The position numbers were made by a program, and so were the translations under genes. Positions 1 to 8,100 of a stretch of DNA of 23,345 nt are shown here, in pieces. The stretch is from CAKRJP01 sp963597615 (GTDB lineage: Bacteria > Bacillota > Clostridia > Lachnospirales > Lachnospiraceae). The stretch covers positions 1 to 23,345 of the forward strand of contig CAVBQS010000034.1 in the NCBI GenBank assembly GCA_963597615.1, written 5' to 3'. Below the pieces are notes generated by a model. The model saw nothing but the letters and a program-made list of their open reading frames with translations. It searched no databases and was not told the origin of the DNA. The stretch's first letter is position 1. Each line of letters starts with the position of its first letter.

Positions 1-62
1 ATATTGAATTTTCAAGGTTCAGCACACCTTATCGGTGTGGGAAGTTTGAGTTAATAATCTAA

Positions 63-117
63 ATTATACCTTAAAGTTTCACAAAGTATATTATACTGGT
101 TTTCGCTGATGCGTCAA
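63..117 (-). promoter_or_regulatory. Strong leftward sigma-A promoter near the window edge
   Basis: On the minus strand a -35 box TTGACG (112-117) and a perfect -10 box TATAAT (90-95) are separated by 16 bp. A second TATAAT lies at 63-68. Transcription would leave the window at its left end. Downstream on that strand is a 6-bp hairpin (CACACC/GGTGTG, 23-39), then a segment reading GAACCTTGAAAATTCAATAT, which resembles leader or spacer sequence of clostridial rRNA operons. The promoter reading is good; the rRNA link is inference. No gene is seen in 1-189. Confidence 0.55.
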
Positions 118-189
118 TCTAGCTTATGAAGTTTAAGGCACAAAAAGGGAAAAGGCATGATTCCTGCCAGAATCCATGCCTCTTGTGTT

Positions 190-507
190 TTACTTATAAA
201 ATTTTTTCTTTACAGCCTCCGCCAAAAATTCTGCGATTCCCTCTACCCCCCCCAAAAAAAAGCTGCTGTCGATCAGGATATCCTTATAGCGTTTGTCATC
301 CGGAAAGTATCCTGCATACTGCATATGGTAGGAATTTCTGGCCTCGTCTACGGATTTGATCATTCGACAAGCTTCTTCCGCGTCAAGGCCTAAATCTTTG
401 ATGCAATGCTCCAACCTTGCATCATAGGATGCATAAATATAAATATGCATGCTCTGTTTCACTGCCTTCTCTTCTTCCTGGTCCACCACGGAAATAGGAA
501 GCTTTAA
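190..507 (-). pseudogene. C-terminal fragment of a cytidylate kinase-like protein
   Basis: About 105 codons without a proper start. In-frame coding begins just after a TAA, roughly 10 bp downstream of the aminotransferase stop codon. The only candidate start inside it is a GTG at 489 with no Shine-Dalgarno. The peptide (DARLEHCIKDLGLDAEEA, then DSS...GVEGIAEFLAEAVKKK) matches the C-terminal half of the cytidylate-kinase-like NMP kinase family. The N-terminal P-loop is absent, so phosphoryl transfer is not expected. The DSSxLG(I/V)EG segment is encoded by a C8A8 tract (246-261 on the plus strand) and appears one or two residues longer than usual. This is probably a deletion remnant. The family call rests on remembered motifs. 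Confidence 0.55.
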
Positions 508-519
508 TTTCTCTTATAA

Positions 520-1883
520 TTACAAGCTTGCCTTTACATCTGCCAGGGCTTCATCAAATCTTAAGATTACATCCTTAATATCCTGATCAGAGATTACTGC
601 CGTAGGCTCAAAACGAATGGTCTTTGCATTTACCAAGGTTCCAGCTGTCATAACCCGTCTTGCAAATAAGCCCTTAGATGCCTCATATCCAAGCTCGCAG
701 CTATGGAATTCTACTGCAAGCATGAGACCTGTACCACGAACCTCCTGGATAATTTCCGGATACTTAACTGCCAATCCTTCAAGACCAGCCTTTAATACCT
801 CTCCCTTTTCCTTACATACGCCAGGAATATCATTTTCTAACATGTACTTAATGGTCGCGATAGCTGCTGCACAGCATAATGGGTTTCCTCCAAAGGTAGG
901 CGATCCCAGTAACCATGGATTCTCAACCAGCTGATCTACCCACATAGATGGCTTACAGATAATACCTGTAATAGGAAGAATACCTCCACCGAAAGCCTTA
1001 CCGTAGGTCATAATATCCGGTGTTACTCCTTCAGCCTCGCATCTCCACATGGTACCTGTCCGTCCCATACCAGTCTGAATCTCATCAAAGATTAAGGCTA
1101 CACCATACTCATCACAGATTTCTCTGACTTCTTTTAAATATCCTTTTGGAGGAATAATAACACCAGCCTCTCCCTGGATTGGCTCTAAGATTACTGCTGC
1201 CACCTTCTCACCAACGGTTGTCAGGTTGCGGATTGCTTTTCTTATGTCCTCTGCATTTCCGTATTCTACATGCTGCACCTGCTGTACCATTGGAGTATAA
1301 GGAATACGGTAGGTAGATTTTCCTCCCATGGAAATAGCTCCCATTGATTTTCCGTGGAAAGCTCCTACTGTGGAAATATACCAGCGACCTCCTGTTGCAA
1401 TACGGGCAAGCTTTAAAGCCATCTCCACTGCCTCTGCACCACCGTTGGCAAAGAAGCAATACTGTAAATCACCCGGTGTAATGTCTGCCATTGCCTTTGC
1501 CAGATAGCCACGAAGAGAATCAAGAAGTTCCTGAGAGTGCAGGGCCTGATGATCAAGCTGGGCTTTTACCACATCTAAGATTTTTTATTTCTATGACCAC
1601 AGGTATAAATACCAAAGCCACCTAGGCAGTCAATAAATTTCTCTCCATTTAATCCATAGCAGTAGGCGCCTTCATCCTGCCATTCCAAAACTGCTCCGCC
1701 TTCTGAGTCAGAAGATACAGACTTACGATATTTCAACCAGCCTGGACTTACGTAATTATCAAAATGGTCTAAAGTCTCTGCTACCATTGCTTTCTTTTCC
1801 TCTGCCGAAATATCCTTTGTGTCTGTTTCGATAAGTTTGATTACTCTGTCAAGATCTTTGATTACCTGTTTGCTATCTGCCAT
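520..1883 (-). pseudogene. Class III PLP aminotransferase (putrescine-aminotransferase-like), one frameshift
   Basis: The gene starts at ATG 1883 (MADSKQVIKDL), with AAGGAGG 5 nt upstream. About 102 codons read normally to GGFGIYTCGHRNKKS and then hit TAG at 1575-1577. The rest of the protein continues in the -1 frame to TAA at 520. Inserting one A into the A6 run near 1581-1586 restores HRNKKILDVVKAQLD and a product of about 454 residues, normal for class III (fold type I) aminotransferases. The PLP pocket is visible: GGAEAVEMALKLAR, the Asp of LIFDEIQTGMGRTG, and the Schiff-base Lys of TYGKAFGGG. It would move an amino group from an amine or omega-amino acid to a keto acid in the cytosol. 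An attenuator-like hairpin lies 45 bp upstream. The break may be a true mutation, a base-calling error in the homopolymer, or -1 slippage at T-AAA-AAA. Substrate is unknown. Confidence 0.85.
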
Positions 1884-1928
1884 AATGTCCTCCTTACTGC
1901 CGGTAGCTTTTTGCACCGGATCAAGTTA

Positions 1929-1970
1929 TAAAAAAGACGCATCTGAAAAATCATTCCAGATACGCCTTTG
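1929..1970 (-). terminator. Leader terminator (attenuator family, copy 1)
   Basis: The minus strand reads ACAAAGGCGTATCTG, an 11-nt loop, then CAGATGCGTCT followed by a run of T and AT. The 11-bp stem (1935-1945 with 1957-1967) contains two G-U pairs. It lies upstream of the aminotransferase, not after a gene on its strand, so it looks like a leader attenuator. Similar elements occur at 5709-5748 and 10103-10150. The opposing LuxR remnant begins about 70 bp away. Confidence 0.7.
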
Positions 1971-2036
1971 TATCACAATGAGTTTCTTTTTGCCTGCCAC
2001 CTATGATTTGACCGACATGTTTTTTAACTTGCCCTT

Positions 2037-2668
2037 ATGCTAGCACTCTTTGTCTTTTCTCTGGGGACTCCCCTTTGCTTTCCTGAATCTTTCAAAGAGG
2101 CCGAGCTTCAGTATACCAAGTTTGCCAGCGAAGACGATCTGCAGTGGATTCTCCACGGAAAAGAATCCAAGCTGATCCGGGAAAGTGCTGTGCTAGACGA
2201 AGATCACAGGCTAAACTCTCCCCTCTATCGCAGATGCTATCAAAAATACAATATTTACGACAGCCTGCAATATACCATTGTTTTTCATCAAAAGCTTTTA
2301 GGCGTCCTGACACTTTTTAGGACCAGACCTAATGGAATTTATACTAGCGATGAAGTCTATTCTCTCCGGGCCATTGTTATGCATCTAAACCCAGTACTGC
2401 ACCGAATTCTCATAAAAAAAAGGATACAAAATCTGGAGAGCAGTTTAACCTGGCTCTTATTGACCGCTACCAGCTTACAGCAAAAGAAGAGGAAATTTTA
2501 AAATACCTTTTGGAATTTAAAGACAATGAAGAAATCGCAGAACACCTAGGCATTAGAGAAACCACTCTAAATAAGCATTTGCAAAATCTTTTTCGAAAAA
2601 TGAAGGTTCGTTCCAGGTGGGAACTTTTGCGAAAAATACACAATGAAAGCAAAGAAGGCAATTACTGA
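2037..2668 (+). pseudogene. LuxR-type transcriptional regulator, frameshifted and N-terminally degraded
   Basis: The first part (2037-2501) reads as a GAF/PAS-like sensory segment, including SPLYRRCYQKYNIYDSLQYT and FHQKLLGVLTLFR. The DNA-binding part lies in the -1 frame to TGA at 2668: YQLTAKEEEILKYLLEFKDN, EEIAEHLGIRETTLNKHLQN and LFRKMKVRSRWELLRKI. That is a LuxR/GerE helix-turn-helix with the usual TxxExEIL opening. The frames would join if one base were added to the A8 run at 2414-2421. There is no Shine-Dalgarno before ATG 2037 and a TAA lies just upstream in frame, so the true N-terminus seems lost. It is divergent from the aminotransferase, the usual place for a local regulator. Whether any active protein is made is doubtful. 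Confidence 0.72.
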
Positions 2669-2695
2669 TAATAAGCTACACAGAAATTGCCTTAG

Positions 2696-2727
2696 AATAG
2701 GGGCTTCCAAGACCGGAAGCCCCTATT
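2696..2727. terminator. Bidirectional intrinsic terminator
   Basis: A perfect 13-bp inverted repeat (AATAGGGGCTTCC, loop AAGACC, complementary arm 2715-2727) lies between the convergent LuxR remnant and the ornithine-cyclodeaminase-family gene. Flanks are A/T-rich. It can end both transcripts. Confidence 0.85.
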
Positions 2728-2756
2728 TAATGAAATTATAAATTCAAATTTCTTCC

Positions 2757-3893
2757 CTAAACTACCATCTGTGGACTTTCCCAGAGATTTAGTTTTGTTC
2801 CGATGCCTTTTTCCAAGGCATTTCTATATACTATGGTACCCCAGGCCACATCTTCTGTTGGCATACCTCCTACGGAATAGATGACAATTTCCCCTTCCTT
2901 TCTGTGAACCGGAATATTGCCAAGAAGCACATCTCCCAAGTCATCAATCTGGTCTGGCTGCATCTTTCCTTCTGCAATAAGATCCTCCACATGAACTGCC
3001 GGAATAGGAACCGTATGATAAGCATTAGGCTTCATTTCCTCCTCCCAGGCCTCATAGAGCATAATATTATCTGTAACTGTACGTGCACGGTTAATAATAA
3101 AATCATCATCAAAGCGAAGGGCTGCGGTGGACTCTATAATAGCTCCTGGTTTGATCCATTCTTCCGCAATATAGGGATAAAGGGAGGGGTCTCCTGTTGG
3201 GGAGGAGGTGGATACTGAAACAATGTCCGAATCTCTCACTGCCTCTTCTATAGTATCTACTGCATAAATATTTAATTCTGGATAATCTTCCTTTGCCTGA
3301 TTAATGAATTTATTAAGAGAAGCTTTTCCCCTTCCCTTTACTTTTACATTTTTTAGGCTAGGTCTTACGGCGATGGCTGCTGCCAGGGCAGTCTTACTCA
3401 TAACACCAGGGCCTACAATTCCAATGGTATCTGCATCTTCTTTTGCAAAATATTTGAAGCCAACTCCTGGTACGGCCCCTGTTCGGTAGGCAGATAAAAT
3501 ATTGGCAGACATATAGGCTACCGGAGCTCCTGTGTCTTTGTCATTTAAAGTAAGCATAAGGATGGATCTTGGCAGGCCCTTTTCTTTGTTAGCAACATTG
3601 GAGCCATACCACTTCATTCCCGCCATATCAAACTTTCCACCTAAATAGGCAGGCATTGCCATAAATCTGCGGTCCGGACCATCTACCGGCATTTCCGGAA
3701 ATGGAGATTTTTCAGGAAACATCACCATACTTCCATGGGAATTTCCATTGGCACCACCCATGCGGTAGTTTCCAACCTTCATTAGTTTAAACATCTCTTC
3801 CATGGCTTCTACGCATTTTCCCATGTCCTTTACACCTGCTGCGATCATGTCTTCTTCACTTAAATATAAAAAATCAATCTTTGGATATTCCAT
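2757..3893 (-). CDS. Ornithine cyclodeaminase/mu-crystallin-family protein
   Basis: 378 residues; ATG preceded by AAAGGAGAAG. The Rossmann motif GIVGPGVMSKTALAAAIAV sits near residue 160, and a conserved N-terminal core (GPDRRFMAMPAYLGG, then KWYGSN) precedes it. Family members use bound NAD(P)+ to deaminate or reduce amino acids through imines; ornithine cyclodeaminase makes proline and ammonia. This subgroup has a longer N-terminal half than classic OCD, and from memory databases label such proteins ornithine cyclodeaminase or tyramine oxidase subunit B, without a secure substrate. It is the last gene of the P-II/permease unit, 20 bp after the permease, and is followed by a strong terminator. 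It probably handles an imine or cyclic amino-acid intermediate. The family is secure; the reaction is not. Confidence 0.88.
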   Translation of the reverse strand: MEYPKIDFLYLSEEDMIAAGVKDMGKCVEAMEEMFKLMKVGNYRMGGANGNSHGSMVMFPEKSPFPEMPVDGPDRRFMAMPAYLGGKFDMAGMKWYGSNVANKEKGLPRSILMLTLNDKDTGAPVAYMSANILSAYRTGAVPGVGFKYFAKEDADTIGIVGPGVMSKTALAAAIAVRPSLKNVKVKGRGKASLNKFINQAKEDYPELNIYAVDTIEEAVRDSDIVSVSTSSPTGDPSLYPYIAEEWIKPGAIIESTAALRFDDDFIINRARTVTDNIMLYEAWEEEMKPNAYHTVPIPAVHVEDLIAEGKMQPDQIDDLGDVLLGNIPVHRKEGEIVIYSVGGMPTEDVAWGTIVYRNALEKGIGTKLNLWESPQMVV

Positions 3894-3913
3894 TTTTACT
3901 TCTCCTTTACTCT

Positions 3914-5308
3914 CTATCTATTTTTCTTATGGGCCATTAGATACAATGAATTCTCCATGGCCATAACTTCATGAATTTCAATTGGCTCAAACATTTTCTT
4001 TTTTAATTTATATTTGCACCACAAGGCTGCATAGATTGCCAAGGCAACAAAAATCAGGCCATCAATCATAAAGATCTTATTTCTTACTGCCGGGTCTCCA
4101 TCAATATTCCATATCATAAAAAGGCTTCCTAAGCTTCCTACAATTGGAATGAGCGGTCCAAAAGGCACCTTAAATGTGCGAGGTGCTTTTGGTCTTTTTC
4201 TTCGAAAAATAAGTACATTACAGTTAGCAATTACGTAGGATACCATCCAAAAAACAATTGCCAGGGTAATCATAAAGGAAAGGGAATCGCTGGTAGAAAG
4301 TCCTGTGGCATTTACCAAAATCATAATGCCTCCAATCATTAAAATCCCCGGATAATAGGCTCCTTTTTTATTCTTTCTTAAGAAAAATTCAGGCATAAGT
4401 CCTATTTTGGCCATGCCGGCACACATGTAGGATTGAAAGCTAATAGCTGAATTTACAGTGCTGATTACAGCAAATACAGATACCACAATCATCCACAGGG
4501 ACCCTGCATATCCAAGCAAGGAAGACCCATACAAAATATGGGGCGATGCACTGTTTGCCAGGTCTTCCCACTTGCAATACCTTCCCATTCCAATGACCAC
4601 TAAAGACTGCATTACTAAAATAATCAAAAGGCTCATTACCATGCCTAAGGGGACGTTCTTTCTCTCATTTTTTACATTCCTAGATATTGGTATAACAAAC
4701 TCGCTTCCAATAAAGAGGAAAAAAGCTAAGCCCAGCAGGGAAAAAGTATCTGTAAAAGATCCTGCCAGATTCATAGGCTGAGAAACTGTTTCTCCTGTCC
4801 CAAGTCCGAAAATTCCCAAAAGTCCCATAGCAACCAAGGAAAAAATCAAGCCATAGACCACAACATTCTGTATTTTTGCAAACATATCGATTCCCAATAA
4901 ATTTGCTGTAATTAATACCAGCAACAGCAAAATACAAAATACGCTGGAGGGTACTCCCGTGTGAAATACAGAATTAATTGCATTTCCAAACATGGCACAT
5001 TCCACAGATCCTGCAATGGCCTGGCAGACAATATAACCACCTACCATAGTGACAATGGTTACAAAGGGACCGATTCCTGCCAGGGTATACTGGGCAAGGC
5101 CTCCCGTTAAGTTTGGCATCAGGGCATTTAACTCTGCCATAGAAAGGGCCGTACAGGCATTAATGGCAAAGGCTAAAATCATGGAAACAATAAAGCCTAT
5201 CCCTAAGGCTCCTGCTCCCTGTCCCAAAGACATAAGACAACTAGTTGCTACAATCAAACCTACTCCTGTAGACACTACACTTGGCAGACCTAATTTTCTA
5301 TCTTCCAT
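3914..5308 (-). CDS. APC-superfamily amino acid/amine permease
   Basis: 464 residues, very hydrophobic, with about 12 predicted transmembrane segments. The N-terminus reads LPSVVSTGVGLIVATSCLMS, matching the unwound TM1 G-rich motif of APC transporters. The later loop (NCNVLIFRRKRPKAPRTFKV) and the charged C-terminal tail are also typical. Start ATG 5308 has GGAAGGAG 7 nt upstream. It should import an amino acid or amine across the cytoplasmic membrane, probably by proton or sodium symport or by exchange. It lies 32 bp after the P-II gene and 20 bp before the OCD-family gene, so the three are probably co-transcribed. It likely supplies the substrate of the neighbouring oxidoreductases. Which amino acid is transported cannot be read from the sequence. 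Confidence 0.9.
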   Translation of the reverse strand: MEDRKLGLPSVVSTGVGLIVATSCLMSLGQGAGALGIGFIVSMILAFAINACTALSMAELNALMPNLTGGLAQYTLAGIGPFVTIVTMVGGYIVCQAIAGSVECAMFGNAINSVFHTGVPSSVFCILLLLVLITANLLGIDMFAKIQNVVVYGLIFSLVAMGLLGIFGLGTGETVSQPMNLAGSFTDTFSLLGLAFFLFIGSEFVIPISRNVKNERKNVPLGMVMSLLIILVMQSLVVIGMGRYCKWEDLANSASPHILYGSSLLGYAGSLWMIVVSVFAVISTVNSAISFQSYMCAGMAKIGLMPEFFLRKNKKGAYYPGILMIGGIMILVNATGLSTSDSLSFMITLAIVFWMVSYVIANCNVLIFRRKRPKAPRTFKVPFGPLIPIVGSLGSLFMIWNIDGDPAVRNKIFMIDGLIFVALAIYAALWCKYKLKKKMFEPIEIHEVMAMENSLYLMAHKKNR

Positions 5309-5340
5309 ACCGATTCTCCTTCCAAGACCCCTTTTTGTTT

Positions 5341-5685
5341 CTACAAAGCATCCTCTCCCTCTTCACCGGTTCTTACCCGGATAATATTGGACAGGGGTGA
5401 AATAAATATTTTTCCATCCCCAATATGTCCTGTATACAGTTCTTTTTTTACTGTTTCTACTACTGAATCAATCATTTCGTCCTTTACCACAATAAAGATC
5501 ATTTGTTTTGGCAAAAGTTCCATTTCCTTGTTCTGGTCTGCCCTATATTCCAGGGTTCCCTTCTGGGCCCCGCAACCAATGGCCTGTACCACTGTCATAC
5601 CGCTGACTCCTAGTTCACTTAGGGCAGCCTTTAAGCTTTCCAAGCGGTTCATCGATGTAACTACTTCAATCTGTGAAAATCCCAT
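5341..5685 (-). CDS. P-II family signal protein with a variant T-loop
   Basis: 114 residues, standard P-II length. GlnB/GlnK features are GMTVVQAIGCGAQKG (residues 29-43), LPKQ (58-61) and HIGDGKIFISPLSNIIRVRT, which contains the B-loop GDGK and the C-terminal RTGE. In the T-loop (about 40-58) the region equivalent to Tyr51 of E. coli GlnB reads ADQNKEME. The tyrosine that is normally uridylylated is replaced by Lys or Asn; one Tyr occurs earlier (47). ATP/ADP and 2-oxoglutarate sensing is possible, since the equivalent of Lys58 is present (Lys60). Start ATG has AAGGAGG 7 nt upstream. The next gene is an APC permease, an arrangement like glnK-amtB, so the P-II probably gates that permease. 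A terminator hairpin in the leader suggests attenuation. Confidence 0.9.
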   Translation of the reverse strand: MGFSQIEVVTSMNRLESLKAALSELGVSGMTVVQAIGCGAQKGTLEYRADQNKEMELLPKQMIFIVVKDEMIDSVVETVKKELYTGHIGDGKIFISPLSNIIRVRTGEEGEDAL

Positions 5686-5708
5686 GTGACGTCCTCCTTA
5701 AAAATGTA

Positions 5709-5748
5709 TAAAAAAAGCGTCCAACAGTTTCTGTCAGACGCCTTTGTC
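5709..5748 (-). terminator. Leader terminator (attenuator family, copy 2)
   Basis: The minus strand reads TTGACAAAGGCGTCTGACAG, AAA, then CTGTTGGACGC and T7. The 11-bp stem (5717-5727 with 5731-5741) has two G-U pairs. It lies between the AraC gene stop and the P-II ribosome-binding site, ending only about 15 nt before the AAGGAGG. It could terminate the upstream operon and, if read through or antiterminated, allow P-II, permease and OCD expression. A possible -10 (TACAAT, 5760-5765) just upstream would give the P-II unit its own start; no good -35 is visible. Confidence 0.78.
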
Positions 5749-6592
5749 AATTAATTTCTATTGTATTGGTTGTTATGATTTTATTTTGATATTTTTCTTC
5801 TACTACCAGCTTCAAATATCTCTTGGGAGTAATTCCTGCATATCTAGTAAAGTCATGAATAAACTGGGACTGATCGTAGTATCCTAAAAACACTGCTGCA
5901 TCTGTCATCTTGTCTGGCGCCCCGGAATTTAAAAATTCCAAAGCTCTTTGAAACTGAACAATTTTGCAAAATGTTTTTGGTGAAAATCCCATTTCCTCAA
6001 GAAAAGCCTGATTGATATATCGAACAGAATATCCTGTCCGCTCCTGCATTTCTGTAACCTTAATCTTTCCATCAGACTCATAGACCATCTGTTTAATGTG
6101 CTGGACCATTTCCTGTTTTCCAAAGGGCTTCTTCCTTATCTTTTCGGCCCTTGTATAGGCTGCAAGGAAAATTCGGATTCGCTGATAAAAATCTTTTTCT
6201 TTTTCTAGCTCTTTTAACCAAGCGGTATCTCCTATAAGGACAGATTCAATGGAAATCTTTTCTCCTAAGACTTCCCTCATGGTGCAGGATACCAAACCCG
6301 GCTGGACCCCCACCATAAAGCGGACCCCAAAGACTTCTTCCTTCCCTTTCCACTCTTCACATCGATACTTTAGAGGGGTTCCACATACATAGCCTTGCAT
6401 ATGATCTTTTTCATATTCAAAAAATAAATCAATGCAGCCGTCAGGAACCGTCCGAAGGGGAACATTCTCCGCAATATTACAACTGTAAAAATGAGAGATT
6501 CCCTGTCTTAAATAGATTTCCTGGGTAAAATTTAATGTATCTAACACAAAGTAGGGTTGTGTGGGGCGAAGTCTGTCCTTTTTCCAGATCAT
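5747..6592 (-). CDS. AraC-family transcriptional regulator
   Basis: 281 residues. The C-terminal ~100 residues (about 160-262) carry the double helix-turn-helix of AraC/XylS proteins: KVTEMQERTGYSVRYINQAF, then the second helix region ending GYYDQSQFIHDFTRYAGITP. The N-terminal half (RTVPDGCIDLFFEYEKDHMQ, then VFGVRFMVGVQPGL) matches the small-ligand-sensing domain found in many AraC proteins with a PDGCxDLIF-type motif. Start ATG 6592 has AGGAGA upstream. It follows the DAAO-fold oxidoreductase by 29 bp and sits at the end of the first operon, so it is likely the local activator responding to the cluster's substrate or product. Its operator was not identified. Confidence 0.9.
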   Translation of the reverse strand: MIWKKDRLRPTQPYFVLDTLNFTQEIYLRQGISHFYSCNIAENVPLRTVPDGCIDLFFEYEKDHMQGYVCGTPLKYRCEEWKGKEEVFGVRFMVGVQPGLVSCTMREVLGEKISIESVLIGDTAWLKELEKEKDFYQRIRIFLAAYTRAEKIRKKPFGKQEMVQHIKQMVYESDGKIKVTEMQERTGYSVRYINQAFLEEMGFSPKTFCKIVQFQRALEFLNSGAPDKMTDAAVFLGYYDQSQFIHDFTRYAGITPKRYLKLVVEEKYQNKIITTNTIEIN

Positions 6593-6621
6593 AAACTATC
6601 TCCTAAAATTCTTGATTTTCA

Positions 6622-7752
6622 TCAAATTTTAGCTTTAAACCGATCATAATGCAAGGCGCTTAAATCCACGTCAGTCTCTCCCCTTGTAATTAACTGGGCC
6701 AGCTGATGAGCAGCTCCCGGCGCAATTCCAAAACCATGACCAGAAAATCCACAGGCTAGAACCAATCCCGGAACTTCCTCTACCTTTCCAAGTACAGGAA
6801 CACCGTCCACGCAGCGGTCCATCCAGCCTGCCCAAGTTCGCACGATTTTTGCATCTGCAAGATCCGGGAAATATTTCATAATCCCCCGGCAGATACAAGG
6901 AGCTGTCTTTGAATAGCAAATAGGAGTTCCATTGTCTTTTGTATATCCCTCCAAGCCGGAAGAGCCTCCAAATACAAAGGAGCCGTGCTTGGTCTGATGC
7001 CCATAAAAATCAGCCTCTGCCGTTCCTAACATCTGGTCAAACATGTGAGGTTGGGCCTCTGTTACGAGAGCCTCCAGCATTGCCTTTTGCATAGGGATAT
7101 CAATGCCAATAGTTCCTGCAATAGCTCTGGATTCATAACCTGCTGCCAGCACTACAGTCTCCCCTTCAAATACATCTCCAGATGCACAGACTACCCGTCT
7201 TAGTTTTCCCTTTATCATTTTAAGTTCTACAACTTTTTCTCCTGAGATGAAATGAACTCCCAATTTTCTTGCTGTTTTGTAATATCCTAAGGTTGTGGTA
7301 AGGGGATTTGCATGGCCATCACTCGGGCACCAGCTGGCACAGGTTACTTCCTCTGAAAGATACGGGTTGATGCGTCTTACTTCATCTCCATCGATCATTT
7401 TTACATCCAGTCCTACCTTCACTGCCCGGTCTGTTAGGCCTGTTAAAATCTCTTTATGTTTTGGGGTCTTTCCTAGACGAAGGTTACCATCCTGATGATA
7501 TTCACAATCTACTTCTAACTCTTCCGACAAGCTAGGCCAGAAATTTTGAATTCCATACATAACCAATGGAAGCTCTCTAGGATCTCGTCCCGACTGCCTG
7601 ACCCCGCCACCATTTCTGCTAGAGCCGCCATCTCCAAAATGATCCGAGCCCTCAAGGCAAATGACACTGACTCCTTCTTTTGCAAGATAATAACTAATGG
7701 CACATCCAATAATTCCGCCGCCAATTACCACGACTTCCGCTGTTTTATTCAT
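6622..7752 (-). CDS. DAAO-fold FAD-dependent oxidoreductase (HcnC/LhpB/OoxB-like beta subunit)
   Basis: 376 residues from ATG 7752, chosen over ATG 7761 because AAAGGAGG touches 7761 directly but is 9 nt from 7752. It overlaps the preceding BFD gene's stop by 8 nt, implying translational coupling. The FAD-binding GGGIIG motif is at residues 11-16, followed by the acidic end of beta-2 (CLEGSDH) and the DAAO signature GGSSRNGGGVRQSGRDPREL. The C-terminus (VPVLGKVEEVPGLVLACGFS, GHGFGIAPGAA) closes the FAD site. This family oxidises the C-N bond of amino acids (glycine, sarcosine, D-amino acids, opines, D-hydroxyproline) to imines. With the three upstream subunits it should form a membrane-linked or electron-acceptor-linked dehydrogenase rather than a free oxidase. 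Substrate unknown. Confidence 0.9.
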   Translation of the reverse strand: MNKTAEVVVIGGGIIGCAISYYLAKEGVSVICLEGSDHFGDGGSSRNGGGVRQSGRDPRELPLVMYGIQNFWPSLSEELEVDCEYHQDGNLRLGKTPKHKEILTGLTDRAVKVGLDVKMIDGDEVRRINPYLSEEVTCASWCPSDGHANPLTTTLGYYKTARKLGVHFISGEKVVELKMIKGKLRRVVCASGDVFEGETVVLAAGYESRAIAGTIGIDIPMQKAMLEALVTEAQPHMFDQMLGTAEADFYGHQTKHGSFVFGGSSGLEGYTKDNGTPICYSKTAPCICRGIMKYFPDLADAKIVRTWAGWMDRCVDGVPVLGKVEEVPGLVLACGFSGHGFGIAPGAAHQLAQLITRGETDVDLSALHYDRFKAKI

Positions 7753-8083
7753 GTTCACCATCCTCCTTTATCTCATTTGCAAATATGTGCATTTCAATAG
7801 GTCTCATGGGAACCCTTGATGTGGCAGGCTCTAGCTCTGCCGGGGATACTCCCAGTTCTCTGGCTACGATTCCTTTCACCAGCTTTCCACAAGTCTGACC
7901 CTGGCAAAGTCCCATTCCGGTTCTTAAATATCTTCGAATCTCTGTCATTGTCCACATGCCTTCGTGAACAGCCCTCCGAATCTCGCCCTTTGTAATTTCC
8001 TCGCATCGACAGATTAGCATATCGTCGTCGGGAGCCGGAATATAAGGACCAATCTCTCTTGATCTATCATTTACTACATTCAT
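7745..8083 (-). CDS. Stand-alone BFD-type [2Fe-2S] protein
   Basis: 112 residues; Shine-Dalgarno GGGAGGAGAG. Four cysteines in C25-x-C27 ... C60-x4-C65 spacing (MLICRCEEIT, GLCQGQTC) define the BFD-like [2Fe-2S] domain. In HcnB and OoxA-type alpha subunits this domain is usually fused to the C-terminus of the FAD/NAD protein; here it is a separate gene, 17 bp after the alpha gene and overlapping the beta gene by 8 nt. It probably relays electrons between the beta FAD and the alpha subunit. Residues 80-112 form a charged tail without a recognised domain. Confidence 0.88.
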   Translation of the reverse strand: MNVVNDRSREIGPYIPAPDDDMLICRCEEITKGEIRRAVHEGMWTMTEIRRYLRTGMGLCQGQTCGKLVKGIVARELGVSPAELEPATSRVPMRPIEMHIFANEIKEDGEHE

Positions 8084-8100
8084 GAAATCTCTCCTCCCAT

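Noticed and set aside
246..261. Phase-variable contingency locus
   Set aside because: The tract lies in a gene fragment already lacking its N-terminal catalytic half, so switching would have no product to control.
126..393. Two overlapping plus-strand open frames near the left end
   Set aside because: They are antisense to the cytidylate-kinase remnant, have no ribosome site and no recognisable domain.
1929..1970. Glutamine, glycine or other known riboswitch in the leaders
   Set aside because: Only a simple hairpin with a T-run is visible; no known aptamer core could be recognised. Attenuator is the safer term.
1819..2043. Plus-strand open frame over the aminotransferase start and its leader
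   Set aside because: It is antisense to the aminotransferase N-terminus and crosses the attenuator hairpin; no Shine-Dalgarno and no domain.
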